The notes under the pieces are model-generated. The model saw nothing but the letters and a program-made list of their open reading frames with translations. It ran no database searches and had not been told where the DNA came from. Positions 1 through 11,300 of a DNA stretch of 64,000 nucleotides are shown one piece after another (the first letter of the stretch is position 1; every line of letters starts with the position of its first letter). The translations under genes and the position numbers were made by a program. This stretch comes from Mytilus californianus (lineage: Eukaryota > Mollusca > Bivalvia > Mytilida > Mytilidae), in the NCBI RefSeq assembly GCF_021869535.1, contig NW_026262734.1, forward strand, positions 95,237,285 through 95,301,284, given 5' to 3'.

Positions 1-870
1 CTACTAAAAGAGCCCTCCCCCCCAAGAAAAAAAAACAAAAAAACAATAACAAAATTTTTTTAGATGATTGATTGTTGGTTGCTTAACGTCCATTGGCAAA
101 TATTTCATGCATGTTCAGGACGAGAAGAAATTAACAATAAATACACTAAGTAGGATTTGTTATAGAGGCCGTTCGGTATGAAGGTCTGAAAATTTAGACT
201 GCCACCAGAAAATAGGGTATATTGGATAGGGACAGAAATGTTCCCTTACAACAGGCAAACAACGGATCGACCACTGAAAGATTTGTTCCAAGGGTTCTCA
301 ACGTGCAGAGAGAGAGTGCCCGCCCAAATCTGACAGGACGTGACTGCATAAATGTACATCCAGCATAGCCAAACGGACGCCCCACTTTTGCAAGGGTTTT
401 ACTGCCGGTCGAAACAGGTCCTAAGTGACCATATTACTGTTCCCGATTCTCCCATGGAGGTAACAAAATTTAAAAAAGATTTGTTTTAAATCATGTCAGT
501 TATCATGTCAGTACTCCTAAAAGATGGGCGCTTTATCAAGCAAGTGACGTTTGGGCAAAAGTGTACAACAAACAGAATAGTGAAAAAGGGGTTAATTATC
601 CAACCTAGAATTCTTTTTGTCCATTTCGACCAATAAATTCGAAATTCGCTGTTTGATTAATTGTGAAAACCATATAGTTCTTAATGAATTATCTGAAACG
701 CTTAGCTTCTGTTAGATATGTTTTTTTTATTATAAAAAGTTCACTCACAAACAAATAAAAGTCCGAAAGACTTTTATGATTTCTTTGTGAGTGACTTGGT
801 CCAGTTTATACTCCAATAAATTCCTTTAAGAATGAGTTTAATCCTTATAATTCTTTAAAATAGGAGATAA
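1..870. other. Unannotated AT-rich stretch
   Basis: No exon, RNA gene or clear mobile element is seen. The first 60 bases are C- and A-homopolymers. If gene A starts further left, this is intron or intergenic sequence of that gene. Confidence 0.4.
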
Positions 871-875
871 GGAAT

Positions 876-980
876 TTAATTTCCACACTCGTAACCTCTA
901 TCACACGTAAATTGTATATTTGTGTCATTGAATTGAAATACTTTATCTGTCGAGTCGGTTGGTGTTATCATAGCCGCCAT
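876..980 (-). CDS. Possible first coding exon beginning ATGGCGGCT
   Basis: On the minus strand an ATG in a strong context (AACAAGATGGCGGC, also a YY1-type promoter motif) opens a 34-codon frame beginning MAAMITPTDSTDK and ending at a TAA. The surrounding 150 bases are CpG-richer than the neighbourhood (AACGTCGTCTATCG, CTACCGGAATC), as for a promoter and 5' exon. A possible donor (AGAG/GTTACG) lies near the end, so the true exon may splice on to the left of the window. I do not recognise the protein. It is antisense to gene A and could be a promoter relic. Confidence 0.3.
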   Translation of the reverse strand: MAAMITPTDSTDKVFQFNDTNIQFTCDRGYECGN

Positions 981-1182
981 CTTGTTTACATTCGTTACAA
1001 AACGTAGTTCCGTCAACGTCGTCTATCGAAAAATAAATAACGTCAAGAGCCACTACCGGAATCCCTCTCCACCAATCATATAAACGTAATCCCTAATATT
1101 CAAATCATATAAGAATTATAAGTAGATAAATTTGTTTAATGCAGCTTCAAATAGATTTAGAAATTGGTTTTTTTTTTCAATA

Positions 1183-1320
1183 GCTGCAAAACCTTAAAAA
1201 TTAAAGGTTTCATTATCTAAGAGCTAAAAAAAAAGGGAATTGGTTCCAAACTAGCTGCAAAACCTTATAAATTAAAGGTTTCATTATTTAAGAGCTAAAA
1301 AAAGGAATTGGTTCCAAACG
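1183..1320. repeat. Two tandem copies of a ~68-bp unit
   Basis: The unit TAGCTGCAAAACCTTA...AAGAGCTAAAAAAA...GGAATTGGTTCCAAAC occurs twice in direct order. Each copy holds a short hairpin, AAACCTT/AAGGTTT. No coding content. Confidence 0.7.
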
Positions 1321-1399
1321 CAACTCATAATAAACAGTATAAGTACTGCTTATGGTGAGTACAAATTCAGTGATGTTGTAATCGCGGAAATGACGAGAA

Positions 1400-2215
1400 A
1401 AAAAAAAAATCAGTGGTCATCTGTGACACAGATATTTCAAAACGGTCAACCAACTCCAGATGGTATCCGTAAATTTTTCGGAGGGATGACTTCAACTTTA
1501 CCGTTAGGAACCCTAGGTTCAATAGCATCCTTGCATACAGCCGCGCTCTTTAGGTGAAATACCACCATTGATTTTCCCCTATTAGTCTTTGTTAAATTTG
1601 CACTTTTCAAAAAATTGTGCGTAATTTATCTTTGTTTCAAATAAATTGGCATGAGTAAAGTTTTATCCTGTCCAGTACTATAGAAAAAATCTCACATAAC
1701 ATCTCATTGCATATAAGAAAATAACCATCACTGGAAGTTAACCAATCAAATTTTCCCCCTTTTTTAACCTGTGTACAAGCTTTAGTAACCATGTAACCTC
1801 AAGTTTCCAAAATTTTCTATAGAAACCCCAAATAAAGAAATAATGGTGCTTTAAAATACCCAAGATATATGTTTATGACTCAGAAATGTTTAACTGCAAT
1901 GAAATGTAGGATAAATTACCTACAACTGTCAAATTCAAGGGAATATGTTTTTTTCGACCTATTTTCGTATGCAACCGGATGTGACGTACTATGATTTGGT
2001 GGTATTACACCTTTAAAGGAAATCGTGATCGATAGGAAACGAAACCTTTGGAATATTGTTTCAACTGGAAGATATATACTCCATATGCAAGCGCTGCAGA
2101 AATGTTGCTATGACGAAATGGAAAGTTCGTAATTGGGAAACTGAAATCATATCTTTTGTTGCAAAGTTTGGTTCTCAACCGACCCTATTTGTCAAATTCT
2201 AGATGTAAGTCAAGA
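1400..2215 (-). mobile_element. Penelope-like retroelement fossil 1
   Basis: Two pieces of a decayed reverse transcriptase lie in order on the minus strand. At about 2030-2212 the reverse complement reads SYLDLHLEFDK, a stop, GRLRT, then RYDFSFPITNFPF and AYGVYIFQL, the post-catalytic part of the same RT family seen at 5973-6830. At about 1410-1500 it reads KSSLRKIYGYHLELVDRF and ISVSQMT, its C-terminal motif. Stops and an unrelated stretch between the pieces make it non-functional. Family assignment follows the related copy with motif A (FDCSTLYTTIP) and motif C (YIDD). Confidence 0.65.
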
Positions 2216-2459
2216 TATGACAGACTAATAAACATAGCTAAATATATATATATATATACAGTTATGAATACCCATGATCCTATATCCTGTCGATACTGTA
2301 CTCATATTATGGCATTGCACAAGGTCATGCATTTCTCAGACATCTTTACACTAAATCCCTTGAATATATATTGATTGATATTTCAGTCTGGAAGAACATG
2401 ATTTATTTTTTAGTAGTACAAATGTAAATGCCTTTCAACTAGCATTTAGTAACTACGAG

Positions 2460-2940
2460 TACTCTTATATGTTTTGTTTCTATTGTTTTTATGTTAGTTG
2501 TTTTCTTTTGTTCCGTACCGATCTGTTGAGCTATTTATAGTTTTATAGTTTGTTCTTATGTTGTGCTGTTTAACACTGTCCTGGTATGGTGAAGGGTTAA
2601 GCACTTACAAATATGTTTAACCTCGCCACATTCTGTATGAGCCTGTCCCAAGTCTCAAGTCAAGAGCTTGTTATTTAGTGGTGTTCTTTAGTTCATGTCT
2701 GTCACATTCATTTTTCGTAAATTCAATTGTAATAAATTATGTTGTTAGTTTTCTCGTTTGAATTGTTTGACATTAATCTTGTTGGGGCATTTTGTAGCTG
2801 ACCATTTTTATTATTGAAAGCCGTGTGATGACCTGTAATTGCTGACTTATACGTTTAAACGCTGAATGATTGTTATCACATTGGCAATTATACTACATCT
2901 ACTTTTTTTAATAATAACTGTATGTATTTGTGGTATCCTG
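2460..2940 (+). repeat. Dispersed bivalve repeat, near full length
   Basis: Contains the landmarks GCCTGTCCCAAGTC, TTTCTCGTTTGAATTGTTT, TTTGTAGCTGACCA and a terminal CATTGGCAATTATACTACATCT. The same landmarks appear in opposite orientation at 8490-9045, and the 3' end recurs many times in the window. It has no open reading frame of note and behaves as a short non-autonomous element. Confidence 0.6.
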
Positions 2941-3735
2941 TATGTCTATAAGTGATATACAATTATTGTTTTGCATTTCATAAAAGGACCATATTCTGTT
3001 TTATCATAAATGATTTCTTTATCAACAAGAGGCCGACAGATGGCTCTAAACAGTCAGGGCGTTACTTAAACAAGTTATTTTTTTTGTTATTTATATAGGT
3101 AATTTTTGTTTTCCAAAATTATTACATTACTTAATAGAGTTATTTTAAATTTCAAAAGAAGCAAGGACTAAATGTAGATTTTATGAATTTTACGTCATTT
3201 TATTACATAATATTAAGAATTTATTAAATTTTAAAGGAGTGTAGAGATAAAAGGTTAAATTGAAAATAATGACAAAAACATGACTTGTATAAGTTATGTT
3301 ATACATCTTTGAAAAAAAATAGTAATTAAATTCTTTAAGTAACATTTGTCATATTGTTTTGGGTTACAAATTATAAATAACTGTAATACTAGTTCAGCAT
3401 AAATAAAAAGCGCACATCTGGAATGGTAACACACAATCGTGACGACAATTTTCTTTTTTGATTAAAAAATTGTGTGTTGTTTCTAATATAAAAACTGAAA
3501 TATCCCAATTCTTGAAAAGATTTTTTCTCAGTTCATTTGTGGTTAATCGAAATTTTCGATGGATAAATGGATGGGTGTCTACTAAAATTTAAACAAGAAG
3601 ATGTTGTTTCAATTTGAAAATAAATCATCCTTTGCACTTGACATGTTGACTCGGATCTATAAAATACTAACCAACAACATAAAAGCAGACCGTAATTCGT
3701 TTTACCGGATATTATCATTCTTTTTAAATTTGCAG

Positions 3736-4011
3736 TTCCAGTAAGAGACGTTCACACTAACAAGCAACCAAACCAAAGACAATATGACGGAAAAACTGAA
3801 AAAATAAAATTGACGTGCAAAGCCAGTGGAAACCCTGAACCAAAGTACGCATGGTTTAAAGAGGACAACGATACAATCGTAATTTCTAAAACAAATCTCT
3901 ATGTCATTGAAGATGTTATTCAAAACAACAGTGGAGTATACATCTGTGAAGCTTACAACACTATAAATAGCGTATATTACACACATTCCAATTCAGTAGA
4001 AGTTAATATAG
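3736..4011 (+). CDS. Gene A: I-set/C2 immunoglobulin-domain exon of a membrane receptor
   Basis: The exon is bounded by AAATTTGCAG and ATATAG/GTGCGT. It starts with two bases completing a codon and ends with one (phase 1-1), the usual symmetry of Ig exons. It encodes about 91 residues: PVRDVHTN..., then KIKLTCKASGNPEPKYAWFK with the B-strand Cys and core Trp, and DVIQNNSGVYICEAYN with the D-x-G-x-Y-x-C pattern adapted to N-S-G-V-Y-I-C. This is an extracellular adhesion or recognition domain of the I-set type. It is intact. More N-terminal domains presumably lie to the left of the window, as the paralogous gene B has V-like and C2-like exons first. The next exon in phase is the transmembrane exon 9239-9335. 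Confidence 0.85.
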
Positions 4012-4900
4012 GTGCGTTAAGTAAGAAATATAAGATTTTTGTGTTTTAATACGTATTGGTGTGGTCTGTTACACTACGAGTTCAATTGGACTACGATATT
4101 TTCCATTCAATTGACGCATAACATTACTTTTTTTTCTTTTGATTTCATTTCCAGTTTAATGCGTCTATCAATTTTATTTATGGATCAAAATTGTAGTCCT
4201 TATTTTAAAGGCTAACACTGCATATACATATTTCTTTTATTCTTTATTCATTATATTAATGAATTAAAAAAAAAATTCTGGTAATTTTATTTTGGTGTAA
4301 CCGAAACACAAGTTGTATTATGTGCAAAAGCGCTTCATAATATAATATGTGCGCACGATCAACGATTTAAAGACCCTTACATATTACAAAAAGAAGCTTA
4401 CAATTCATATAATTAAATTTTAATGCTATAGCTATAAAAATATGAGTTTAATCAAGTTTGTTTTTACGTTTGCTTATTAACACACCTAAATATGAAAATA
4501 TGTGAAAAAGATCAGCAGACGTTTAAAATATGTCCATTATACACGTTTTTGAATTTTACTTTTTTTATTTATGAAACGTCTGATGAAAACACATGTTTTC
4601 AAGCCAGTGTAATAGACATACGTTTTAAATTTCACGAGTGATGCACGCATAACAGTAGACGTCTATTCTGTCTAAACACCTTGTCATGCTCCTTTGAGTT
4701 TCATGCGATTTCCACAGTTTTTGTTTGATTTGATTTATCCCTTTTAATCGATTTAAGTAACAACGATACAATATATTGGATCAAAAGACTTTAAAACTTA
4801 ATTTTGAGTTTACAATAACGTTTTCCCTGTTTCCAGATACTGATTGAACTGTTAATGCATTCCGCATATTTTTTTTTTTACCTCAAACAGGTATTGGCTC
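4012..4900 (+). other. Gene A intron, unremarkable
   Basis: AT-rich intron sequence after the Ig exon. I see no further exon, RNA gene or well-bounded repeat. Confidence 0.4.
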
Positions 4901-4904
4901 ATAT

Positions 4905-5400
4905 ATAACTACTATTGTTCAGTAAAAAACGGCGACAGTAGTATACCGGTGTTCAAAAGTCATAAATCGATTGAGGGAAAACAAATCCGGGTTACAAACT
5001 AAAACCGAGGGAAACACATCACCTATAAGAGGAAAACAAAGGAACAACAGGAACACTGAAGTGCAACAAAAACAAACGCCAACATACATAAAAACCAACT
5101 ATTTGATAACAACTACCACATTCCTGACTTGGTACAGCACATTTTAATAAAAAAATATGGTGGTTTGAATCTAGTTTAATGGCTAGCCAAACCTCTCGCT
5201 TAATGACAATGTTAAAAAATATCGCTAAAATGACAACACTACGTGACAGAAATACAACACAAACACATGCAAGAACAGTCATCACAGAGAAACGCACAAA
5301 CTTATAATATAATAGTCGACACAACATGCAAACCGCAGAACAACAACGAACATATTCCATCAACGACAACCACCACAGGATATGAGAAACAATGACGCGC
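4905..5400 (-). repeat. Dispersed mussel repeat with CAAATCCGGGTTACAAACT
   Basis: Contains GTTCAAAAGTCATAAATCGATTG-like sequence, AACCGAGGGAAACACATCA, CACTGAAGTGCAACAAAAAC and TTCCTGACTTGGTACAG. The reverse orientation of the same sequence is found twice in tandem at 46790-47070 (CACTTCAGTGTTTTTGTT ... GGTTTGTAATCCGGAT). It lies just beyond the 3' side of Penelope fossil 2. Open frames here on the minus strand are repeat-derived. Confidence 0.55.
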
Positions 5401-5559
5401 TTATGTAACTAACATGCAATCTCAAACTTTATACAATTATTTTCACAATACCGGTCCAAACAATTTTCATGACAATAATGGTATTGAAAGGCAGTTTTAT
5501 AATTATTTGGACTACAAACGATAAGACATAACACATTATCCATCCGAAACCATCAAACA

Positions 5560-6830
5560 TCAAAAATAAATACATGAATGTTGGATGTACAAAATACCGA
5601 GACACGTCATATAGCAATGCAAATTCACACTCGGTATAACAGTCATATTCGGGAATAGGTCACGTTCGGTACTTAGCAGACAGACGACATAGATGTTAAA
5701 CCACAATTTAAGACGTAGTAAAAATGTCATTAAAAGAGGGACGAAAGACACCAGAGGGACAGTCAAACTCATAGATCGAAAACAAACTGACAACGCCATG
5801 ACCAAAAATAAAAAGACAAACAGACAAATAATAGTACAGATGACACAACATAGAAAACTAAAGACTAAGCAACAGGAACCCCACCAAAAACTGGGGGTAA
5901 GACATAAAACATTATTCAATTAGTTAGTTTAGACACAGACACATCGTATAGATCAACTAATTCGTGTTGGTGTCAATTAAATTTACGGAGTGTCATTTTT
6001 AATCTTTCCTCCTCATAACTCTGTTGGAGCAGTTTCTGCGTAAGGAGCACACTCCTGTATATGAAATCAGTATAGTGTGAACATGATCGAGCATAACGTA
6101 TCAATTGAGATATGTAAACACCATATGACGGAGCAGAGGGTATGTTACTGCTGAGAAATGGGAAATTGATAATTGGGAAGTTGAAATCATCCCGTTTGTC
6201 ATAGATTTTAGTGTGAAGTCGTCCATCTGTGTCAATATTGAGGAAAAGATCAAGGTATGAAGCAGTCCGTCTTGAAGTATCCATAATTTCAAGTTCACTT
6301 GGAGATATGAGATGCAAGTACTGACTGAAATATGGGTTATTCAGTGATAGGACATCATCAATATATCTGAAAGTAAAATTAAAGAATTGTGCAAGGTGTT
6401 TTTCTTTTAGACGGTTCTGAATGAATTCTGCTTCATACGAGTACAAAAAGAAGTCGGCCAGAAGGGGTGCATAGTTAGTACCCATTGGAATACCGACTGT
6501 CTGTTGAAATATCTTTCCTTGAAACTCAACAAAAATATTGTCGATTAAAAAGTCCAGCATTTTGATAATATCATCTTCACTGTATTTTCTGATAGAACCA
6601 GTGTAGTTCTTTACAAAATAAGAATTATTATAACCAAAAACAAGAAATTTATATCTACGATTCCAATTTTTATAGAAAAAGCTCTGTTTAATGAGATGGT
6701 GAAGTCGATCTTTCAATTGAGCAAGGGGAATAGTAGTGTAAAGCGTAGAGCAATCAAAGGTCTAATTTTTTTTATATTGAAGTCCTTATATTGAGCATTA
6801 GGAGGACACCATTTGTTTACAGTTAAAGGA
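5560..6830 (-). mobile_element. Penelope-like retroelement fossil 2 (RT with YIDD)
   Basis: This is the best-preserved retroelement of the window and lies antisense in gene A's intron. From about 6830 downward the minus strand reads NKWCPPNAQYKDFN, then after a frameshift near 6765 FDCSTLYTTIP (RT motif A), GIPMGTNYAPLLADFF (motif B), FRYIDDVLSLNN (motif C with both catalytic Asp), SYLDLFLNIDTDGR, and YGVYISQLIRYARSC. A stop follows LRKFN, after which HQHELVDLYDVSVS continues the C-terminal motif, then a typical 3' tail (5560-5919). Motif A of the form D-x-S-L/T-L-Y-T-x-I-P suggests the Penelope-like class. No endonuclease domain was found. Not functional. Confidence 0.7.
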
Positions 6831-7361
6831 CAGGTAATACTTTTGCAATTTATTGACGACGCCAAGTATCAGAAAACCTTTTCAATCAATACTCATCTTT
6901 TCTAGTCAAGGGTTACGATCCGATCCGCTCCTCATCATTTTTGGTAGATTCAGACATAATCTGTGTATACAGCGTAATGCCATCTAGCGACAGATACAAG
7001 TCATGTCCACTCCGATTATATCATAATTGACCAATGACAACACTTGAACTCTTTAGTTCGCAGGTGTAAAAATGACTACACAAATTTGAAACGCAGACAA
7101 CAGCACTCTATAAATGAAGCATACAATAAGATATTTAACCAAAAGATTACGCTATTTTTATAGAAAAATTATTAATGCTACTAAATGACATATTGATGCA
7201 TGATTAAGACATGTAAGAGGAAATATTCAAATATGGATTTTTACCATGCATACAGGGGATGAATCAGTGCCAAAAACAGAGCCGGGATCACTAACAATTT
7301 TCTCAGGTAATTTATTGTTTTATTTCGCAGTTAACAGATTAAGGAGTATCAAAAGGATTGT
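6831..7361 (+). other. Gene A intron, no recognised feature
   Basis: No convincing exon or bounded repeat. An open frame running from 7246 into the trinucleotide repeat is not supported as coding. Confidence 0.35.
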
Positions 7362-7475
7362 TCTACTACTACAACAACAACTACTACTACCACTACTCTT
7401 GTCTACGACGACGACTACTACTACTACTACTACACCTCTACTACTACTACACCAACCTTCAACTACTACTAACAT
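7362..7475. repeat. ACT/ACA trinucleotide microsatellite
   Basis: Imperfect CTA/ACT triplet array with some ACA, ACC and ACG triplets. A forward frame reads as poly-Thr and poly-Leu because of the repeat alone. Confidence 0.9.
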
Positions 7476-7564
7476 TATTTGATTTCTGCAATGGCTATTC
7501 TAAATTATAATCTAACAGCACTGTGGTTACAACCTTGGCTTTCCAACTATTATGCATCGAGCGC

Positions 7565-8400
7565 CATAAATAAGTCTTATTTAGACGAATTCCGGATCTG
7601 ATGTTACGATTTATAAACTTTTTATATGATGAGTTTTTACAACCTCTGGTTTGATGCCACTGGTGGTAAAGATTTTGTCCTAGAAGGTATCAGTAATGAG
7701 CACATCTGTGTTGACATGAAATAAATGGATGCGAATATTTTACTTAAAAGTACTGTTCATTACCTTGAATTATCCTAAACAAAAGGATTTAGACCCACTT
7801 ATTGATGGCCATATCCGTATATGGTACAACTTTTGGGATTTTGTTTTATTTTCAATGCTCTTAAATCGTTTTTGATTTAGTGTTTCAATATTTTTAATCG
7901 AGTGTCAATGGTGAGTCTGTTTAAAATGAAACACTCGACTGATGTTACAAATCATAATCATAGTATCTTTGATGAGTTTTTACACATTAAATTTAGTAGC
8001 CGTTTGGTATTTGCAACTGCATGCATTGCCATAAACATTTTGCAGTTTGTAATAGAACAAATGATGTCAAGCTGGTTTATAAAAAAGTAAACATACCCAT
8101 TTGATATGATATTCAAACCGGATGTACTGATGGATGGCTGGCCTCTTACATCAACATGATTTATACATACTTTACAATTAGAAAACTGCAACTACAGCTC
8201 ATATATTTGTTTCACTACTGTCTAATTTATATTAACATGAACAACAGGTCATGTTTTGAAACCTTACTCCATCACTTAAAAATTCAACCAAAAAACAGAA
8301 AAAGAGATGCATAAATTTCATCAGTATCAGCATTTACGATGGAGCTATTGACACAAGATGACTATTCCCTTTTTAAAAATGGAAAAGATAATGTATTGGT
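7565..8400 (+). repeat. Two decayed hammerhead-ribozyme repeat units, shared with gene B
   Basis: At 7573-7610 the stem II arms GTC and GAC flank TTATTTA and are followed by GAAT and GGATCTGATG. At about 7900-7950 GGTGAGTC...ATGAAACACTCGACTGATG keeps the GAAAC core segment. Each is followed by TTTTTACA...and, after the first, CTGGTTTGATGCCACTGGTGG. The matching region of gene B (41867-42600) has the same order. Hammerhead motifs are known in Penelope-like elements and in retrozymes. Both copies here have lost core bases and should not self-cleave. Confidence 0.5.
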
Positions 8401-8489
8401 ACTGAAAACCGACAAAAAAAAAAATAAGATAAATTACTTCAAGAGATTTTGTAGATTATTTGATATTGACGATACAGTCTTTTTTGCCA

Positions 8490-9045
8490 ATATGAAATGC
8501 CAATGAGACGACTCTCTCTCAGAGAACAAATGACGAAGAAGGTAAGCAACTATCGGCCACCGTATGACCTTCAACAAAGAACAAAAACCTTACCGCATAG
8601 CAAGCTATCAGAGACCCCGAAATGACAATTGTAAAACAATGCAAAACAAGACATATAACTAGCTGATTTATGTAAAAAAAAAAATACAGAAAAACAAATA
8701 TGATAAACAACAAGAAACGACAACCATTGAGTTATAGGCTCCTGACTTGGCACAGGCACATACAGAGTGTTGCGGGGTTAAACATTTTTGCGGGCTCGGC
8801 AACCCTCGATTTTCAAACAATGACAGTGGTTTAACAGCACAACATAGGATCAAACTATAAACATAAGTTGAAAATTGCTTAAATCATCAGATCGATACAA
8901 AGCAGAAAAATAAGTAACAAAAACAAAAAAGTGCAAAAAGTACACACCCAACATCCAATGGATATAGTGTAAAGACGTAATAAACAGTAAGAGAAAAACA
9001 TGCTTGTGCAATGTCAAAATATAGCTATCGGACATATTAAAGTTA
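8490..9045 (-). repeat. Dispersed bivalve repeat inserted in gene A copy only
   Basis: This is the reverse-orientation counterpart of 2460-2940: GCCAATGAGACGACTCTC, ACCGCATAGCAAGCTATC, GGCTCCTGACTTGGCACAGG, GCGGGGTTAAACAT. The gene B copy of this intron lacks it (the flanks join at about 42690-42960), so it arrived after the A/B duplication or was lost from B. Confidence 0.6.
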
Positions 9046-9238
9046 CGAAGGAGAGCAATGTGTCAACGGAGGTTTGACAAATGGTCGAAAGAACGGACGG
9101 ACGGTTAAACAACTCAAAGATCATTATGAACCTTTGCAATAAATGTTTTGATATAACAGTTTATATCGAAACTGACACAAAAAGTTAATTGTAACATATA
9201 TAATGCACATGTTCTATCTTTATTTTGTTTAATTTTAG

Positions 9239-9335
9239 TACATGCATCATACGCAATTCCAGTCACTTGTGTAGTCGTTGTTGTTGTCCTATGTTTCGCT
9301 GTTAGGAAGCGAAATTGTGACCGAGAAAAAAGAAA
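9239..9335 (+). CDS. Gene A: transmembrane exon
   Basis: Acceptor TTTAATTTTAG, donor AAA/GTAAAT; starts phase 1 and ends phase 2. After joining the Ig exon it encodes V-HASYAIPVTC, a run of six Val, LCFAV, then the basic stop-transfer RKRNCDREKR. The hydrophobic core of about 16-18 residues followed by R/K residues marks a type I single-pass membrane protein with the tail in the cytosol. Phase 2 matches the tail exon at 10570. The paralogous exon at 43134-43230 has exactly the same length (97 bases). Confidence 0.85.
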
Positions 9336-10382
9336 GTAAATATTTTTTACGTTGAAATTTCAAAGTAATTCGATCCTTATTGGTTGTGTGTCTGTCTTTG
9401 ATTCAGGATTTTTATTAATTTATTGGTACAATTTATTGAGTTATCATTTGTAGGCAAAAGTTCAATCCCTTTTTTTTCTTATGTATTTTGTTTTCGTTTT
9501 TATCTTATCAATTAAGGAATGGAAACATATATGTGCATTTTAGTTGGTAAAAGACGGTTTTCATAATTTTATAATAAATAAACAAAAAAACAAACAAAAA
9601 AAACTCCAAGCTATACCAAGTATCCCTAGGGGAAATTTTTAAATATTTTGGACTCTAGCATCACCGAAGAGACATTATTAAAACGCACAAATGGTGTAGT
9701 AAACATGGTGAAATTGGTACCGTTTATAGGATCAAAGAAAGCTATGTTTAACTTAAAGGTAGACGGTTAAAATGTTCTTACAAACAACCTTATATCAATT
9801 CATTTCTAAACGATATGCCTCAGTCATGTTATTTCTAAGGTTTCAATTTGAGAAATTGATTTTCAGTGCATCATTCTAATAGTAAGAACTGTCGAGTTTC
9901 TAGATATATATATGCGATTTGTATCTACTATTTGAAAAATAAAAATAACTGAAATCAAAGCACACTGGCAAGACGTCTAAACGATTGATCGAGTGAAACA
10001 CTCCATGAAAGGTCACTTAAAAAGATAGTGTGTCTCATTTACGTATACCCAACATTCATTTCATTCATATAAATTTGACGTAGGCTTATTGCATAGTATT
10101 AACGTAAAAAACATTTGAATCTTTTTTTTACTTTACACTCTCATGTAGCCATAAACCGATATCTCAAACGTCAGTATAACAGTTTTTTAACGACAAAGAA
10201 AATAAGTAGGAAAACATAGAAAGTAAAGTCTAACATTCAACTTACTTCATCAATAGATGAAACAGAACTAAAAGCAACTTTGATATTAATTTTACTATGA
10301 TGTTGATGTTTCTAACAAATATAAACGTATTTATATATTAACTTATTATTGTTATGTATTGAATTCATGAACCAAACAGAAT
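9336..10382 (+). other. Gene A intron
   Basis: AT-rich intron. The first 60 bases after the donor align with the gene B intron (TTTTACGTTGAAATT). No other element is recognised. Confidence 0.4.
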
Positions 10383-10492
10383 CGGTTTCACAAACAAAAA
10401 AAAAACTTACGACTAAGATTGATCATTAGTCATGAACAATTCAGTATACTTATGATCAATCTTAGTCGTAAGTTTTTTTTATGAAACTGACT
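10383..10492. repeat. Perfect-stem palindromic mini-element
   Basis: ACTTACGACTAAGATTGATC on the left and GATCAATCTTAGTCGTAAGT on the right form a near-perfect stem of about 28 bp around a loop of about 20 bp. Looser pairing extends outward through A/T runs to CGGTTTCA and TGAAACTG. This is a foldback/MITE-like insertion about 80 bases before the tail exon acceptor. Confidence 0.75.
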
Positions 10493-10569
10493 TCTGTGTT
10501 GTAACTTATTCAAAGCATAGTATTTTGCTAATATTAAAATACAGAAATGACTTTTTTTATTTTGTTCAG

Positions 10570-10771
10570 TGTGCCAGCTGTTACCGTTATATATTCAGAG
10601 GTCAACGAGCATACAAAGTTGAAAAATAGATTGACGAAGAAGCAAGTGACATCATTGCAGCATAATAGTGTACAATATGATGCAGTGGATGCTGCACACG
10701 AAATCTCAAGAGATCCAACACTCAAATATAATATGGTCACAGGAAAGCTAGAAGTATATACGAACGTTTGA
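10570..10771 (+). CDS. Gene A: cytoplasmic tail exon with three ITIM-type motifs
   Basis: Acceptor TTTTGTTCAG; one base completes the codon opened by the transmembrane exon, then 66 codons and TGA (10769-10771). Counting from VPAV as residue 1, tyrosines lie at 8, 36, 53 and 63. The first three sit in VIYSEV, VQYDAV and LKYNMV, each fitting (I/V/L/S)xYxx(V/L/I), the inhibitory ITIM pattern bound by SH2 domains of SHP-1/SHP-2-type phosphatases or SHIP. Spacings of 28 and 17 residues suit tandem SH2 binding. The last is VYTNV, a YxN Grb2-type site. The tail is intact and ends the protein. Inhibitory function is inferred from motifs only. Confidence 0.82.
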
Positions 10772-11300
10772 CCTACTAGTATTTATTTTATTATGGGATG
10801 TCGAACATATCGACTGTAATGAAAGAATCGACATGCAATTCATCCTTCGTTTTGAGTTATTAAGCACTTGTCTGCGTAAAGCTTGTGCTCAAGCAGACTT
10901 CGAAATAATTATAATCACTTTAAAAGCAGGTAAATGTATCGTGTTGAACGACCGCTAGAAAAAAAAAGTTAAAAAAAATACCGAACGAGTGAAAAACAAC
11001 TGTCATATTCCTGACTAGGGTACAGGCATTTTCCGAAGAAAATGCTAGGTTAAACGTGGTTTTAAAGCTAGTTAAACCTCCCACTTGTATGACAGAAAGT
11101 GAAACGCATAAAAACACCAGGTTTATCATAATCCGACTTCCTGATCGGTTGATTTTGTTTGGTCTTATGAATATTAAAAATAAATGTAACAAATATACAA
11201 ATATCTCATTTGCCTTCAAAATTTCTTGGACATAAATTTTAATTTACCAATTGTTTTACTTTTGAGAGTTTATCCAAATAAAAGAGTAAAACAAAGCTGA
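10772..11300 (+). other. Probable 3' UTR of gene A with a repeat fragment
   Basis: AATAAA hexamers occur near 11179 and 11276, giving plausible poly(A) sites 400-500 bases after the stop. At 10930-11100 there is a minus-orientation dispersed mussel repeat (AAAAACAACTGTCATATTCC, GGGTACAGGCATTTTC). Confidence 0.4.

Noticed and set aside
3702..3986. 94-codon minus-strand frame
   Set aside because: Exact antisense of the Ig exon of gene A.
5019..5919. Several Cys/Val-rich minus-strand frames of up to 119 codons
   Set aside because: They fall in the Penelope 3' tail and the adjoining dispersed repeat and mirror sequence at 46790 and 53150.
7246..7482. 78-codon + strand frame with poly-Thr
   Set aside because: The frame is held open by the ACT/CTA microsatellite and has no exon context.
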